Positions 14,234-22,601 are shown, counted from the first letter of the stretch. The stretch: DNA of 30,107 nucleotides from Syntrophomonas sp. UBA5314 (GCA_002410325.1 DHRK01000051.1:1-30107); one strand, 5' to 3'. Program-made: numbers and translations. The notes: a model not told the origin generated them from the letters alone.

Positions 14234-15496
14234 GTGAGAAGATATAGTGCTATTTTGCTGGCGGTTTTAATATGGATTGGCTCTTTTACCAATCAAGCGG
14301 CCGCCCAGGTTGAACCCCCTGCAGTTGTTTCGGAATCAGCTGTCTTGATGGATGCGGAAACCGGACAGGTTTTGTATGAAAAATCCATGTACATGCAGCT
14401 CTACCCGGCGTCTATAACTAAAATACTTACTGCCTTGCTGGCCCTGGAAAACGGCCGCTTGAATGACAACCTAACCATGTCCGGTGAAGCGGTTTATAGT
14501 ATCAAGCGAGGCTCTTCCAACATAGCCCTGGAGGAAGGCGAGCAGATTACGCTGGAACAAGCCGTGATGGCCGCCATGCTGCCTTCCGCCAACGAGGCCT
14601 GCAACGGGATTGCCGAACACATCAGCGGCAGCATGGCCAATTTTTCTCAGTTAATGAACCGGCGGGCCTGTCAGGCCGGGGCCCTAAACAGCAACTTTGT
14701 AAATCCCAGCGGGTTGCACGACCCTAACCATTTGAGCACCGCCTATGATATGGCCATGATAACCCGGGCCGCTTTAAAATACGATAAGTTCAGAGAAATC
14801 ATAGGCACGGTGCGTTACACTATTCCCCCTACTAATAAAAAAACCGAAGCCCGCGATCTGTGGTCCGAGCACCGGATGCTGACCACCAACCTCTATTACT
14901 ACGAAGGAGTAATAGGCGGCAAGACCGGGTATACCCAGGAGGCGAGGAATACACTGGTGACGGTGGCCCGGCGCGGGGAGCGGGAGCTCATCGCCGTGGT
15001 AATGAGAAGCGATAATTACGCGGGTTACAAAGATACTATAGCCCTTTTTGACTATGGTTTTAACGAATTTGTGGAGACCGGTATCGTTCCTGCGATTCCC
15101 GCCAGTGGAGACGCCGCCTTGATTCAGGAGGTTTTGAACCAGCACCAGGACTTAAAGATCAACCGGCTGCTCCGAAAAGGGATGAGCCCGCAGGAGATAA
15201 CTACCGATTATGAACTGGTTGAAAATGATCCTTTTAAACAGCCGGATCTGCTTGTAAAGCTGCGTATTAACAACGGCAGCAGCCAGATGTATCCCGACCT
15301 GGGTTCAGTTTATCTCACCAATGCGTCTCCCAAGGCCGCTGAGAACAGTTGGACCGGCCCAGCCCTGGACATCTTAAAAGTGCTCGCATATATAGTACTG
15401 AGCATGGTGGTCATTCTTTTGCTGGTAAAATGGTTTTTCAAACTGCGCCGAAGGCGCACGGAGCGCTACCGGCTCCGGCCTTTAAATAGGAAATAG
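14234..15496 (+). CDS. dacF: D-alanyl-D-alanine carboxypeptidase (DacF/PBP5 type)
   Basis: Penicillin-binding serine peptidase S11 that removes the terminal D-Ala of peptidoglycan stem peptides, acting on the outer face of the membrane. There is a signal peptide at 1-24 (MRRYSAILLAV...QAAA). The three active-site motifs are S60-x-x-K63 (PASITK), S118-A-N120 (PSAN) and K230-T-G (GGKTGYT). A PBP5_C-like beta domain follows to about residue 370. Instead of the usual amphipathic anchor the C terminus has a true membrane span (about 380-404) and a very basic tail. The start is GTG with GGAA seven bases upstream. In spore formers DacF tunes cortex or forespore cross-linking; proximity to the YheC/D gene fits, but vegetative DacA function is possible. 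Confidence 0.92.
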   Translation: MRRYSAILLAVLIWIGSFTNQAAAQVEPPAVVSESAVLMDAETGQVLYEKSMYMQLYPASITKILTALLALENGRLNDNLTMSGEAVYSIKRGSSNIALEEGEQITLEQAVMAAMLPSANEACNGIAEHISGSMANFSQLMNRRACQAGALNSNFVNPSGLHDPNHLSTAYDMAMITRAALKYDKFREIIGTVRYTIPPTNKKTEARDLWSEHRMLTTNLYYYEGVIGGKTGYTQEARNTLVTVARRGERELIAVVMRSDNYAGYKDTIALFDYGFNEFVETGIVPAIPASGDAALIQEVLNQHQDLKINRLLRKGMSPQEITTDYELVENDPFKQPDLLVKLRINNGSSQMYPDLGSVYLTNASPKAAENSWTGPALDILKVLAYIVLSMVVILLLVKWFFKLRRRRTERYRLRPLNRK

Positions 15497-15503
15497 ATAG
15501 TTG

Positions 15504-15528
15504 AGGGCCTCTGGTTTTCGGAGGCCCT
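15504..15528 (+). terminator. Terminator after dacF
   Basis: AGGGCCTC and GAGGCCCT form an 8-bp stem with a 9-base loop, followed by the moderately T-rich ATTTATT. Good stem, weak tail. Confidence 0.6.
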
Positions 15529-15736
15529 ATTTATTGGGGGCAAAAACGCCTGGAGCGTTGCGTCCGGAGAGCGTTTGCCGCTGGAAAATAGATTCAGGTG
15601 CGCAGGGGCCTGCCGGTGGGGGGTTCTTTCTTTACTCATATCGGAATTTATATAATATCCCCCTGCCGCTAATTTACAAAGCAAATCCGCCGTTTCAGGC
15701 AGGGAGCTAGAATATCCTTGGCCGCTGTGAACGAGC

Positions 15737-15795
15737 ACCTTGTTAGAAATAATAACAAGGTATACAGAGACGGCATATGATAGTTTATACGTCTC
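15737..15795 (+). promoter_or_regulatory. SigK-like promoter with two inverted repeats, upstream of the YheC/D gene
   Basis: A late mother-cell promoter pattern is present: AACA (AC at 15755-15756), 17 bases, then CATATGATA (15774-15782), which fits the SigK consensus AC / CATAnnnTA. Overlapping it are ACCTTGTTA/TAACAAGGT (15737-15745 and 15753-15761) and GAGACG/CGTCTC (15767-15772 and 15790-15795). Expression in the mother cell would suit the spore-coat role of the downstream protein. The SigK assignment is inference from consensus only. Confidence 0.4.
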
Positions 15796-15906
15796 AGCTC
15801 ACAACTCGATTATTAGGGGTTTTCTATCTGAAACCGCCAGCGGCCGCTGTAGAACCGTTCTGGCATGAAGAAGCGGGCCAAGCGCGGGGGAAGACAGTGA
15901 AGGGGT

Positions 15907-17265
15907 ATGATGGTGGCCATTAACGGCAAAATTATATTGTCAATTAAGCTTGCCAAAAGACTGGGCATAATAGCGTCGGAGCGGGTAATGATCAGGGTTG
16001 GAAGCACCATATTACCGGCAGAAGTGGGAATTGGCATGACGCAACGCAGTTCCTATATTCTCTCATCGGATTTGCGAGCCGCACTGCATGTTCAAAAAAA
16101 CCGGAGAATGCTGGTTCGTTATGATACCGGGGAAAACACTATCCACCTGGGACCTACCATTGGCATTTTTGCTTCTGGTCTTCCCAACCGTGCAGTTTAT
16201 GATCCCACCGGTCTGCAAGCCGAGCTCATGATGCTAAGTAAAATTGCGCGGGCCATGCCCGGGCAGATCTATATATTTACGGCTGATTCCGTGAATTGGG
16301 AGCGATCAACCGTGAGGGGCTATAATTACAGTTCATCTTACAGTGGAAGGGGATACTGGGTGCCTGGCATCTATTCACTTCCCGATGTGGTATATGACCG
16401 CATTGCTTCCCGCAATGACGAAGAACGTGAAAAGGTTAAGACAACCAAAGACCGCTTAAAGAGCCTTCCCCATCTGCACTATTTCAATCCTTCTTTTTTA
16501 AACAAGTGGGAAGTGCATCAGATGTTGTCTGAAATTTTTGAACTGCGTCCCTACCTGCCTGAAACGCATCTATTGGATCAGGCTGATCTGGAAAAGATGC
16601 TGGCCAAATACAAAACATTATTTATAAAACCGGCTAATGGCAGTTTGGGTTCTGGCATAATTAGAGTGAAGGCAAATGGGAAAAGTCGATTACACTATAC
16701 TACGTACGGGGCGCGCAGAAGAAACGGTCAAGCCAGTAATGCTCTGGAACTGCTTGAGAAAACGAGTGCTTTTAGAAAGGATCGGTCCTACATTGTGCAG
16801 CAGGGAGTGAATCTGAGCACTTACCGAGGATCGATTTTCGATTTGCGGATTGTATACCAGAAAAATTCGATGGGAAAATGGCAAATAGGTAAAGAGTTTG
16901 TACGCATAGCGCCTGGCAGGAGCGCCATTGCCAATATGGCAAGGGGAGGAACCCCCACGCAGAGTCATAAGGTCTTTAAACATCTTTATCACCAGGAAGA
17001 ATTAATAAACGAGAAAAAGCGCCTGATCCGGGGACTGTGTAATAAAATTGCGGTCGGCATTGAAAAGGGCAGCGGTCAGCTTTACGGTGAGCTGGGATTG
17101 GATCTGGGACTGGGCAAAAATGGACACCCCTGGCTGATAGAAGTAAACTCGAAGCCTCGCAAGACTACGGAAACCGAACTTTCGCAAGCCGCCATGAAAA
17201 ACGCCTTTAGACGGCCGTTGGAATATGCTACCTACCTGGCCGGTTTTGGCAGGGGAAAAGGATAA
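15907..17265 (+). CDS. YheC/YheD-family spore-coat ATP-grasp protein
   Basis: A 452-residue protein of the endospore coat-associated YheC/YheD family, with a C-terminal ATP-grasp fold (about 210-440). Marks: LFIKPANGSLGSGIIRV (ATP-binding lysine and glycine loop), FDLRIVYQKN, and the metal-binding end GELGLDLGLGKNGHPWLIEVNSKP. The N-terminal part holds the family-typical GPTIGIFASG segment at about residue 80. ATP-grasp enzymes ligate a carboxylate to an amine or thiol; the substrate of this family is unknown. ATG 15907, ATG 15910 and GTG 15913 are all possible starts; AAGGGG at 15899-15904 suits the last best. Likely produced in the mother cell from the SigK-like promoter upstream. Confidence 0.85.
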   Translation: MMVAINGKIILSIKLAKRLGIIASERVMIRVGSTILPAEVGIGMTQRSSYILSSDLRAALHVQKNRRMLVRYDTGENTIHLGPTIGIFASGLPNRAVYDPTGLQAELMMLSKIARAMPGQIYIFTADSVNWERSTVRGYNYSSSYSGRGYWVPGIYSLPDVVYDRIASRNDEEREKVKTTKDRLKSLPHLHYFNPSFLNKWEVHQMLSEIFELRPYLPETHLLDQADLEKMLAKYKTLFIKPANGSLGSGIIRVKANGKSRLHYTTYGARRRNGQASNALELLEKTSAFRKDRSYIVQQGVNLSTYRGSIFDLRIVYQKNSMGKWQIGKEFVRIAPGRSAIANMARGGTPTQSHKVFKHLYHQEELINEKKRLIRGLCNKIAVGIEKGSGQLYGELGLDLGLGKNGHPWLIEVNSKPRKTTETELSQAAMKNAFRRPLEYATYLAGFGRGKG

Positions 17266-17477
17266 GAATGTATTGACCTTCTTTACTCCATTCAAAAACA
17301 TTTATGAATGATTATTCCTCTTCCATAAATATAACGCTGGTCTTTATTGATTGTTTTGATTTAACAGCACTTTTTACCCAAGCTCATAAAGTAAATACTC
17401 CCATTAGACTCTCACTAGAATATAACCGTACTTTTCTTCAAAGGATAGTAATACGGATAAGAAAGGAGAGAGTTTAA

Positions 17478-17651
17478 ATGCGTGCCAAAAAAATGGATAA
17501 ACCAAACCAGGGAATTAAATGTATTGTGAATACCTGCGAATATTACATGAGGGGTGACCACTGCTGTGCTGATATGATAGAAGTTCAGCCTCAAAATGCC
17601 AGTGCGTCCCAAGACACCGACTGTGCCACGTTCATGCCGCAAGGGAGATAA
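17478..17651 (+). CDS. DUF1540 cysteine-rich peptide
   Basis: A 57-residue protein too short for ordinary ORF cut-offs. The start is ATG with AAAGGAGAG nine bases before it. The body carries the DUF1540 pattern: IKCIVNTCEYYMRGDHCCADMIEV and later TDCATFMPQ. The five conserved cysteines (15, 20, 29/30, 49) suggest a small metal-binding or disulfide module. DUF1540 proteins are common in spore-forming Firmicutes and some are made during sporulation; their function is unknown. It stands alone, followed by a terminator at 17667. Confidence 0.85.
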   Translation: MRAKKMDKPNQGIKCIVNTCEYYMRGDHCCADMIEVQPQNASASQDTDCATFMPQGR

Positions 17652-17666
17652 GGCAGGGTTTAGTAG

Positions 17667-17712
17667 ACCTTCCAGGTTGGTATGCGAATAGTATGTCAGC
17701 CTGGAGGTTTTT
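17667..17712 (+). terminator. Terminator after the DUF1540 gene
   Basis: ACCTTCCAGG (17667-17676) pairs with CCTGGAGG(T) (17700-17708), allowing one bulged T, and is followed by TTTTT. It stands between two convergent genes. Confidence 0.65.
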
Positions 17713-17740
17713 ATGTTTAAGTTCATCATTTAGTGTGCAT

Positions 17741-19600
17741 TTAATAAAAAGTCTTTCTAATAAGCATGGCGGAATTTACCACCACCAAAACAGAGCCGAT
17801 ATTGTGAACTATAGCTCCGCTGATGGGGTGTAAATAGCCCAGGCCGGACCCGATAATGGCCAAAAGGTTGAATACCATGGCAAAAGCAATATTGAAATTT
17901 ATAGTTTTTAAAGTGGCTTTACCCAGTTTTAGCGCAAAGGGAATCTTGCTTAACTCATCATTCATTAAAGCAACATCGGCAGCATCCAGGGCTACGTCGG
18001 TCCCCATGGCTCCCATCGCTATGCCTATATCAGCGGCCGCTAAAGAGGGTGCATCATTGATTCCGTCGCCTACCATGGCCACTTTGCAGTTCTGTTTTTG
18101 TAAATTTCTTATATAATCAAGCTTTTGCTGAGGGAGCAGGGTAGTATGGAATTCTTCAATTCCGGCCTGCTTGGCAACTCCATAAGCGGCTGCATAGCCG
18201 TCTCCGGTTAGCAAAGCCATTTTCCTAATGCCGATTTTCCCCAGATCTTCGATAACAGGACCGGCATTGGCTCGCATCTGATCGCTAATAGCCAGGTAGC
18301 CTAGTGCTTCTTGGGCTTGTTTAACTGTCAGGATAGTTCCAAAGTGCTCTTCATTTTGCATGCCTTGGCAGTCCGGGTCACTTTCGTTTACCGCCCCTAC
18401 AAAAACGGGCTTTCCATTGATCACGGCCTCAATACCCTTACCGACGATCTGTCGAAAATTTTCAGGTTCGCTCAGGATGCAATTATTTTCTTGAGCGGTA
18501 TTGAGTATGGCTCTGGCAATAGGGTGCTCGGAGTACTTTTCCGCTGATGCGGCTAATGCCAGAAGGCTATTCTCGGTATGGGGAGCAAATGACACAATCT
18601 TAGCGACTACAGGTTCTCCGGTAGTTAAGGTGCCGGTCTTGTCAAATAGTACCGTGTCAATTCTGCCCAACTCTTCTAGAAGAGCCCCGCCTTTTATAAG
18701 CACGCCATGCTTGGCCGCATTACCCAGAGCAGCGGTGACGGCAGTGGGTGCTGCAAGTATGAAGGCGCAAGGGCATCCAACTATTAACAAGGTGACTGCC
18801 CGGTTGATATCTCTCGTTGCCAGAAATACGAGTATGCTAAGTCCTATAATCGCGGGAGTAAAGTATTTGGCATAACGATCGGCTGCTCTTAGGATGGGTG
18901 CTTTGACGTTTTCCGCATCCTGAACAAGTTGAATAAGTCTTCCCAGAGTAGATTCTTGACCGGCTCTTTCTACTTCCACCACCAGCATACCGTTATATAT
19001 AACCGTGCCGGCATATACCTGATCCCCGGCTTTTTTGTCAACCGGCATTGATTCCCCGGTCAGTGAGGATTGATTCACAGTTGCTTCCCCCCGTACTATT
19101 AAGCCGTCTACCGGAATTCTTTCTCCCGGACGAATGAGAGCCAGGTCGCCTCGTTTTACGTCTTTAATGGGTACGGGTGTTTCTTCTTCATCAATTAAGA
19201 GGGTAGCCTGCGCGGGATTTAATTTAATCAGAGAGTGGATAGCCGACCGGGCACGTTCCGAGGTAAACTTCTCTAACAGAGAACCTAATATCATGATAAA
19301 GGCAACCACCGCGGCGGTCCGGTATTCACCGATAAAAACGGAAGCAACTATGGCCAGGCTGACCAGCTCATCCACGTTAGTCTGTAATTCAAGAAGCCCT
19401 TTTATAGCGTTCCATACGATCGGGCCGCCCAATATAAGAACAGCTGCCAATGCCAGCCAGGAATCGTATGCCAGATCCGGATTATGTCGCTCAAATAGGT
19501 AGCTGGAGATAATTAAAACGGCTCCCCAACCTGCCATGTAGAATTCATGGATATTTAAGAGTTTATCTAAATATTTTTGCCGTGAGAACCTGCCGATCAT
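17741..19600 (-). CDS. P1B-type heavy-metal ATPase
   Basis: ATP-driven transition-metal transporter of the cytoplasmic membrane, 619 residues. All catalytic motifs are intact: TGES (181-184), metal-site CPC (276-278), phosphorylated Asp320 in DKTGT, SEHP (357-360), TGDG (465-468) and GDGIND (511-516). There is no N-terminal heavy-metal-associated domain. The last span reads HPISGAIVHNIGSVLVVVNS, where zinc/cadmium (P1B-2) pumps have Asp-x-Gly and cobalt/iron (P1B-4) pumps have HEGG. The CPC thus points to Zn/Cd-type chemistry but TM8 is atypical, so the metal is uncertain. The start is ATG with GGAGG eight bases ahead. It follows the MarR regulator gene on the same strand by 80 bases, presumably one operon. 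Confidence 0.9.
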   Translation of the reverse strand: MIGRFSRQKYLDKLLNIHEFYMAGWGAVLIISSYLFERHNPDLAYDSWLALAAVLILGGPIVWNAIKGLLELQTNVDELVSLAIVASVFIGEYRTAAVVAFIMILGSLLEKFTSERARSAIHSLIKLNPAQATLLIDEEETPVPIKDVKRGDLALIRPGERIPVDGLIVRGEATVNQSSLTGESMPVDKKAGDQVYAGTVIYNGMLVVEVERAGQESTLGRLIQLVQDAENVKAPILRAADRYAKYFTPAIIGLSILVFLATRDINRAVTLLIVGCPCAFILAAPTAVTAALGNAAKHGVLIKGGALLEELGRIDTVLFDKTGTLTTGEPVVAKIVSFAPHTENSLLALAASAEKYSEHPIARAILNTAQENNCILSEPENFRQIVGKGIEAVINGKPVFVGAVNESDPDCQGMQNEEHFGTILTVKQAQEALGYLAISDQMRANAGPVIEDLGKIGIRKMALLTGDGYAAAYGVAKQAGIEEFHTTLLPQQKLDYIRNLQKQNCKVAMVGDGINDAPSLAAADIGIAMGAMGTDVALDAADVALMNDELSKIPFALKLGKATLKTINFNIAFAMVFNLLAIIGSGLGYLHPISGAIVHNIGSVLVVVNSAMLIRKTFY

Positions 19601-19680
19601 GTATTATTCCTCCTGGTTTTATGAAAACTGTAATGAAATTTTAATATTGCTGCTTTTGGCCATTGATGGCATGACTTAGC

Positions 19681-20112
19681 TTAAAAGGTGCTGTTATTGA
19701 TCTTTTTCAAAATAGACACAAACTGAATGATTTCTTCATCAGATAGATTGGATACCATCTGATGGGTCAAATAAAGATGAAATTTGTGATGTTCTTCAAA
19801 GGCTGCCTTTCCTTTATCCGTCAAGCTGATTAAATAGACCCGTCGGTCTTCCTTAGTCATTTCCCGGATCGCATAATCCTTGTTTTCCAGGCGATCCATG
19901 GTTACGGTGGTTGTCCCGGTAGTAATACCTAATTTCTGGGCCAGGCTTTTCATGTTCATCTTACCGTATTGTCCCAATACTTCTATGGCGTGGGCTTCGG
20001 ATACCGACAATTCGCTAGACCGGATAATGGAGTTTTCCCAGGAAGAGAAGGCATTAAAAAAGTTTAGCAGTTGATCGGTCAATTCCTCAATAAAGGCATC
20101 AGCTGATTCCAC
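19681..20112 (-). CDS. MarR-family regulator with AdcR-like metal ligands
   Basis: A 143-residue winged-helix regulator: helix-turn-helix MNMKSLAQKLGITTGTTTVTMDRLENKDY and wing REMTKEDRRVYLISLT. The C-terminal dimer helix begins FEEHHKFH, giving Glu107, His108 and His112, and His41 lies in helix 2. In the zinc-sensing MarR proteins AdcR/ZitR the regulatory site is built from a Glu, a His near position 42, His108 and His112. The spacing here therefore suggests a metal sensor, by inference. It is co-oriented with the P1B ATPase, and a 13-bp palindrome lies just before its start. GTG start with AAAGGA about ten bases upstream. Confidence 0.85.
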   Translation of the reverse strand: MESADAFIEELTDQLLNFFNAFSSWENSIIRSSELSVSEAHAIEVLGQYGKMNMKSLAQKLGITTGTTTVTMDRLENKDYAIREMTKEDRRVYLISLTDKGKAAFEEHHKFHLYLTHQMVSNLSDEEIIQFVSILKKINNSTF

Positions 20113-20125
20113 TTTACCACCATCC

Positions 20126-20169
20126 TTTGATTATCAAATAATTATATTTTCAAACAATATGATATCATA
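20126..20169 (-). promoter_or_regulatory. Candidate operators of the MarR-ATPase operon
   Basis: Two palindromes precede the MarR gene in a very AT-rich region. TTTGAT-T-ATCAAA (20126-20138) is a perfect odd-centred repeat 14 bases from the start codon, and TATGATATCATA (20158-20169) is a perfect 12-mer. A TATAAT lies between them on the minus strand near 20145. Sites this close to the gene fit autoregulation by a MarR dimer. Confidence 0.5.
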
Positions 20170-20331
20170 ATTATATTAGCTTCAACAATATTTTAATAGT
20201 TATATCTTTCGTTGATGAGATTTCTATTGTTTCAAATATTTGGTTTACGTATAGTTGGATTAAGCAAATGCAAATAGCCGGGAATAAATCTCATTTGGTA
20301 AGAACGGTAAAAATGGGAGGTGTTTATCCGA

Positions 20332-21141
20332 ATGTCTGAAGTAGAACGGTATATTAGTAGTTTAGAGTCAGCCAATCCTTTGCGGGAACCGATTATTAGG
20401 ACCGTAATAGAATCGTTGCAACTTCCCAAAGGAAGTCTTGGCTTGGATATTGGTTGTGGGATTGGCTTATATACATTATTGCTAGCGGAAGCAGTGGGTC
20501 CTGGCGGACACGTAACCGGTATCGATATCACAGAAGAGTTCCTGGAAAAAGCGCGCTCTTTATCATCACAATCCAGAATAGGTGATAGAACTTCATTCAA
20601 GGAGGGTGACGCGGGTAAACTCCCGTTTGATGAAAACACCTATGACTGGGCTTGCAGTATGGATTTTGCCGGTTATGCTCCCCTGGAGCCGGTAGCTTTA
20701 TTAAAGGAAATGGGACGGATCGTAAAACCGGGAGGAATGGTCTTTATCTTAATGTGGTCTTCTCAAAAACTGCTTCCCGGATTCCCTAAGCTGGAGGCTG
20801 AGTTGAATGCAACATCTTCAGGAATCGCTCCGTTTAACGTGGCAAGAAATCCCGAGTATCATATGATGCGCGCTTTAGGGTGGTTTAGCCGAGCGGGCTT
20901 AATAGAACAGGAGGTTCGAACTTTCGTGAGAGATATCTGCCCTCCCTTAAGTCCTGAGATGCGAACCGCTTTAATTGATCTTCTTCAAATGCGTTGGGGA
21001 GAGGCTGAAACCGAAGTTGCGAGTGAGGTGTGGGCGGAATACCAACGGTTGTGCCGTGAGGAATCACCGGATTTTATCCTAAATGTGCCTGAATATTACG
21101 GGTTCTTCACATATTCTTTGTTTTGCGGTAGAGTTGTTTAG
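20332..21141 (+). CDS. Class I SAM-dependent methyltransferase
   Basis: Rossmann-fold methyltransferase of the UbiE/Methyltransf_11 kind, about 269 residues. Motif I is LGLDIGCGIGLYTLLLAEA with the acidic VTGIDIT of motif II, followed by FKEGDAGKLPFDENTYDWACSMD and the post-motif EMGRIVKPGGMVFI. The C-terminal third (about 170-269) is not conserved in a way I recognise and probably determines the substrate, which is unknown. I take the ATG at 20332 (GGGAGG 12 bases upstream) over the GTG at 20320, which abuts that ribosome site. It is divergent from the MarR gene with 219 bases between, so it could share regulation with it. Confidence 0.82.
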   Translation: MSEVERYISSLESANPLREPIIRTVIESLQLPKGSLGLDIGCGIGLYTLLLAEAVGPGGHVTGIDITEEFLEKARSLSSQSRIGDRTSFKEGDAGKLPFDENTYDWACSMDFAGYAPLEPVALLKEMGRIVKPGGMVFILMWSSQKLLPGFPKLEAELNATSSGIAPFNVARNPEYHMMRALGWFSRAGLIEQEVRTFVRDICPPLSPEMRTALIDLLQMRWGEAETEVASEVWAEYQRLCREESPDFILNVPEYYGFFTYSLFCGRVV

Positions 21142-21264
21142 ACCAAACCCAAGGCAATGATCCATAATAGGAACGATCCCTTTTTTCATACGGCATTTAT
21201 TTGGGTAATCCTACTTTTAATGGCTCATGCGGCTGTTAATATACTCAAGTCAGTTTCTTTTTGT

Positions 21265-21270
21265 TACAAT
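21265..21270 (+). promoter_or_regulatory. Extended -10 promoter of bacterioferritin
   Basis: TGTTACAAT is an extended -10 (TGnTACAAT) about 43 bases before the start codon. No good -35 is present, as is usual for extended -10 promoters. A TATTGA/TCAATA inverted repeat (about 21273-21296) lies just downstream and could bind a regulator. Confidence 0.4.
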
Positions 21271-21312
21271 AGTATTGAATTGTACTTATCTCAATAAAAA
21301 GGGGGTATTGGC

Positions 21313-21780
21313 ATGAAAGGTAACAGCAAACTCATTGATGTTTTAAATTCGCTCCTGGCCGATGAATTAACCGCTATTAGCCAGTATATGGTCCATTCGG
21401 AAATGAACGCCAGCTGGGGTTACGCTAAACTTCATGAACAAATTGAAAAGCGGGCCATTGATGAAATGAAGCACGCAGAAATACTTATCGGGAGAATTCT
21501 ATTCCTGGAAGGACAGCCGATCGTTAGCAACTTGAAAGATATTAAAATCGGGAGCGACATACCCAGACAGCTGCTTAACGATCAGGAAGCTGAACAAGGT
21601 GCAATTGCAGCTTATAATCAAGCTATTAAATTAGCCGGAGAGGTCAACGATTTTGCAACTCGCGACATATTGCAGCAAATTCTCAATGATGAGGATAAAC
21701 ATATCGATGAAATTGAGGAGCTGCAAGATCAGATAAACCAGATGACGTTACCCATTTTCCTTACCACCAAAATAGAATAG
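21313..21780 (+). CDS. bfr: Bacterioferritin
   Basis: Iron-storage 24-mer subunit that oxidises Fe(II) at a di-iron centre and stores it as ferric mineral. At 155 residues the canonical ligands fall at the textbook numbers: Glu18, Glu51, His54, Glu94, Glu127 and His130, with Tyr25 beside the site. Met52 (DEMKHAE) is the residue that binds haem between two subunits in bacterioferritins, so this is a true Bfr rather than a ferritin. ATG start with AGGGGG about seven bases upstream. Single gene with its own promoter and terminator. With the CDF exporter and P1B ATPase it forms part of the metal theme of the window. Confidence 0.92.
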   Translation: MKGNSKLIDVLNSLLADELTAISQYMVHSEMNASWGYAKLHEQIEKRAIDEMKHAEILIGRILFLEGQPIVSNLKDIKIGSDIPRQLLNDQEAEQGAIAAYNQAIKLAGEVNDFATRDILQQILNDEDKHIDEIEELQDQINQMTLPIFLTTKIE

Positions 21781-21825
21781 TTTTTATATTTCGGTAAATA
21801 CATAATGATGATCAGCTAAGCAATG

Positions 21826-21863
21826 AAAATCCAGCAGGCTGCATAAGTGTCTGCTGGATTTTT
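21826..21863 (+). terminator. Terminator after bfr
   Basis: AAATCCAGCAG and CTGCTGGATTT form an 11-bp stem with a 13-base loop, ending in TTTTT. A classic intrinsic terminator. Confidence 0.85.
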
Positions 21864-21971
21864 GTCGCTGCAGTTTTCGGGCATTACTACCATGTAGGGG
21901 GATCCATCAAGGCCGGACCCGGCTCAAAAACCGACTTAACCCTAAAAAGGTCCTATTTTGTATAAAAAAAC

Positions 21972-22000
21972 TTGACTATATACCCGGGTTAAGGTATATG
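21972..22000 (+). promoter_or_regulatory. Promoter of the HExxH protein gene
   Basis: TTGACT (21972-21977), 17 bases, TATATG (21995-22000). The expected transcription start near 22007 leaves an ~18-base leader to the chosen ATG at 22026, which helps to decide against the ATG at 22008. Confidence 0.5.
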
Positions 22001-22025
22001 ATGGAAAATGAAGAAGGTGAAAATA

Positions 22026-22550
22026 ATGATTGGCCGGATAGGTTCCAGCCCTATTCAATATTACCAGGCGAGTGCAACTGCTGTGCTTACTAAAACAGCC
22101 CCCGCTTATGGGGCTGGCGTGAGCATACCAGCCGGGGCCAATCCCCATCAGGCCATACCTTCGTCTGCCTCCACTCTGAAAAATAACGCTATTAATTCCG
22201 GCCCGCAGAAAACAGGGGATAAAGACTGTAAAACCTGCCAGAGTCGAAAGTACCAGGATGGTTCCGACGACCCCGGGGTTTCCATGAAATCGCCCACCCA
22301 TCTGTCCACGGCGGAAGCCGGCGTCGCAGTCTCCGCCCATGAAAACGAGCATGTAGTTCGTGAACAGGCCAAGGCTGCCGAGGAGGGACGGGAAGTAGTG
22401 GCGGAATCGGTGCGCATCTTCACCGCCGTCTGCCCGGAATGCGGCAAGACTTATGTATCCGGCGGAGAAACCACTGTCGTTACCAGAAAGAAACCAGATG
22501 AGAAGAAGCAGGGGGACGGGGTAGGGAAGCTCATGGATTTTTACGCTTAA
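22026..22550 (+). CDS. Putative metalloprotease, SprA-related (PF12118-like)
   Basis: A 174-residue protein of the family annotated as CJM1_0395-type putative metalloprotease / SprA-related. The conserved core is DCKTCQSRKYQDGSDDPGVS, SAHENEHVVREQAKAAEEGREV and SVRIFTAVCPECGKTYVSGGET. HENEH is an HExxH zincin motif; the CxxC pairs may bind a second metal. The N-terminal ~60 residues are low-complexity (Ala/Ser/Pro). I start at the ATG at 22026, which has AAGGTG at six bases; the ATG at 22008 lies on the predicted transcription start. Proteolytic activity in this family has not been shown to my knowledge. Single gene. Confidence 0.8.
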   Translation: MIGRIGSSPIQYYQASATAVLTKTAPAYGAGVSIPAGANPHQAIPSSASTLKNNAINSGPQKTGDKDCKTCQSRKYQDGSDDPGVSMKSPTHLSTAEAGVAVSAHENEHVVREQAKAAEEGREVVAESVRIFTAVCPECGKTYVSGGETTVVTRKKPDEKKQGDGVGKLMDFYA

Positions 22551-22573
22551 ATTATATATCTATGCTAAAGAGA

Positions 22574-22601
22574 GAAGCCTCCGCGTTTACGCGGAGGCTT
22601 C
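22574..22601. terminator. Hairpin between convergent genes
   Basis: GAAGCCTCCGCG and CGCGGAGGCTTC form a perfect 12-bp stem with a 4-base loop between the protease and acyl-CoA dehydrogenase genes. T-rich tracts are offset (TTTTTATTTTTT at 22615 on plus, TCTCTTT on minus). It probably terminates both directions. Confidence 0.65.

Larger units (their letters stand above)
15497..15906. other. Intergenic region between dacF and the YheC/D gene
   Basis: 410 bases with no supported gene. It contains the dacF terminator, an isolated TATAAT at 15651, and the two inverted repeats and SigK-like promoter described separately. Confidence 0.5.
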
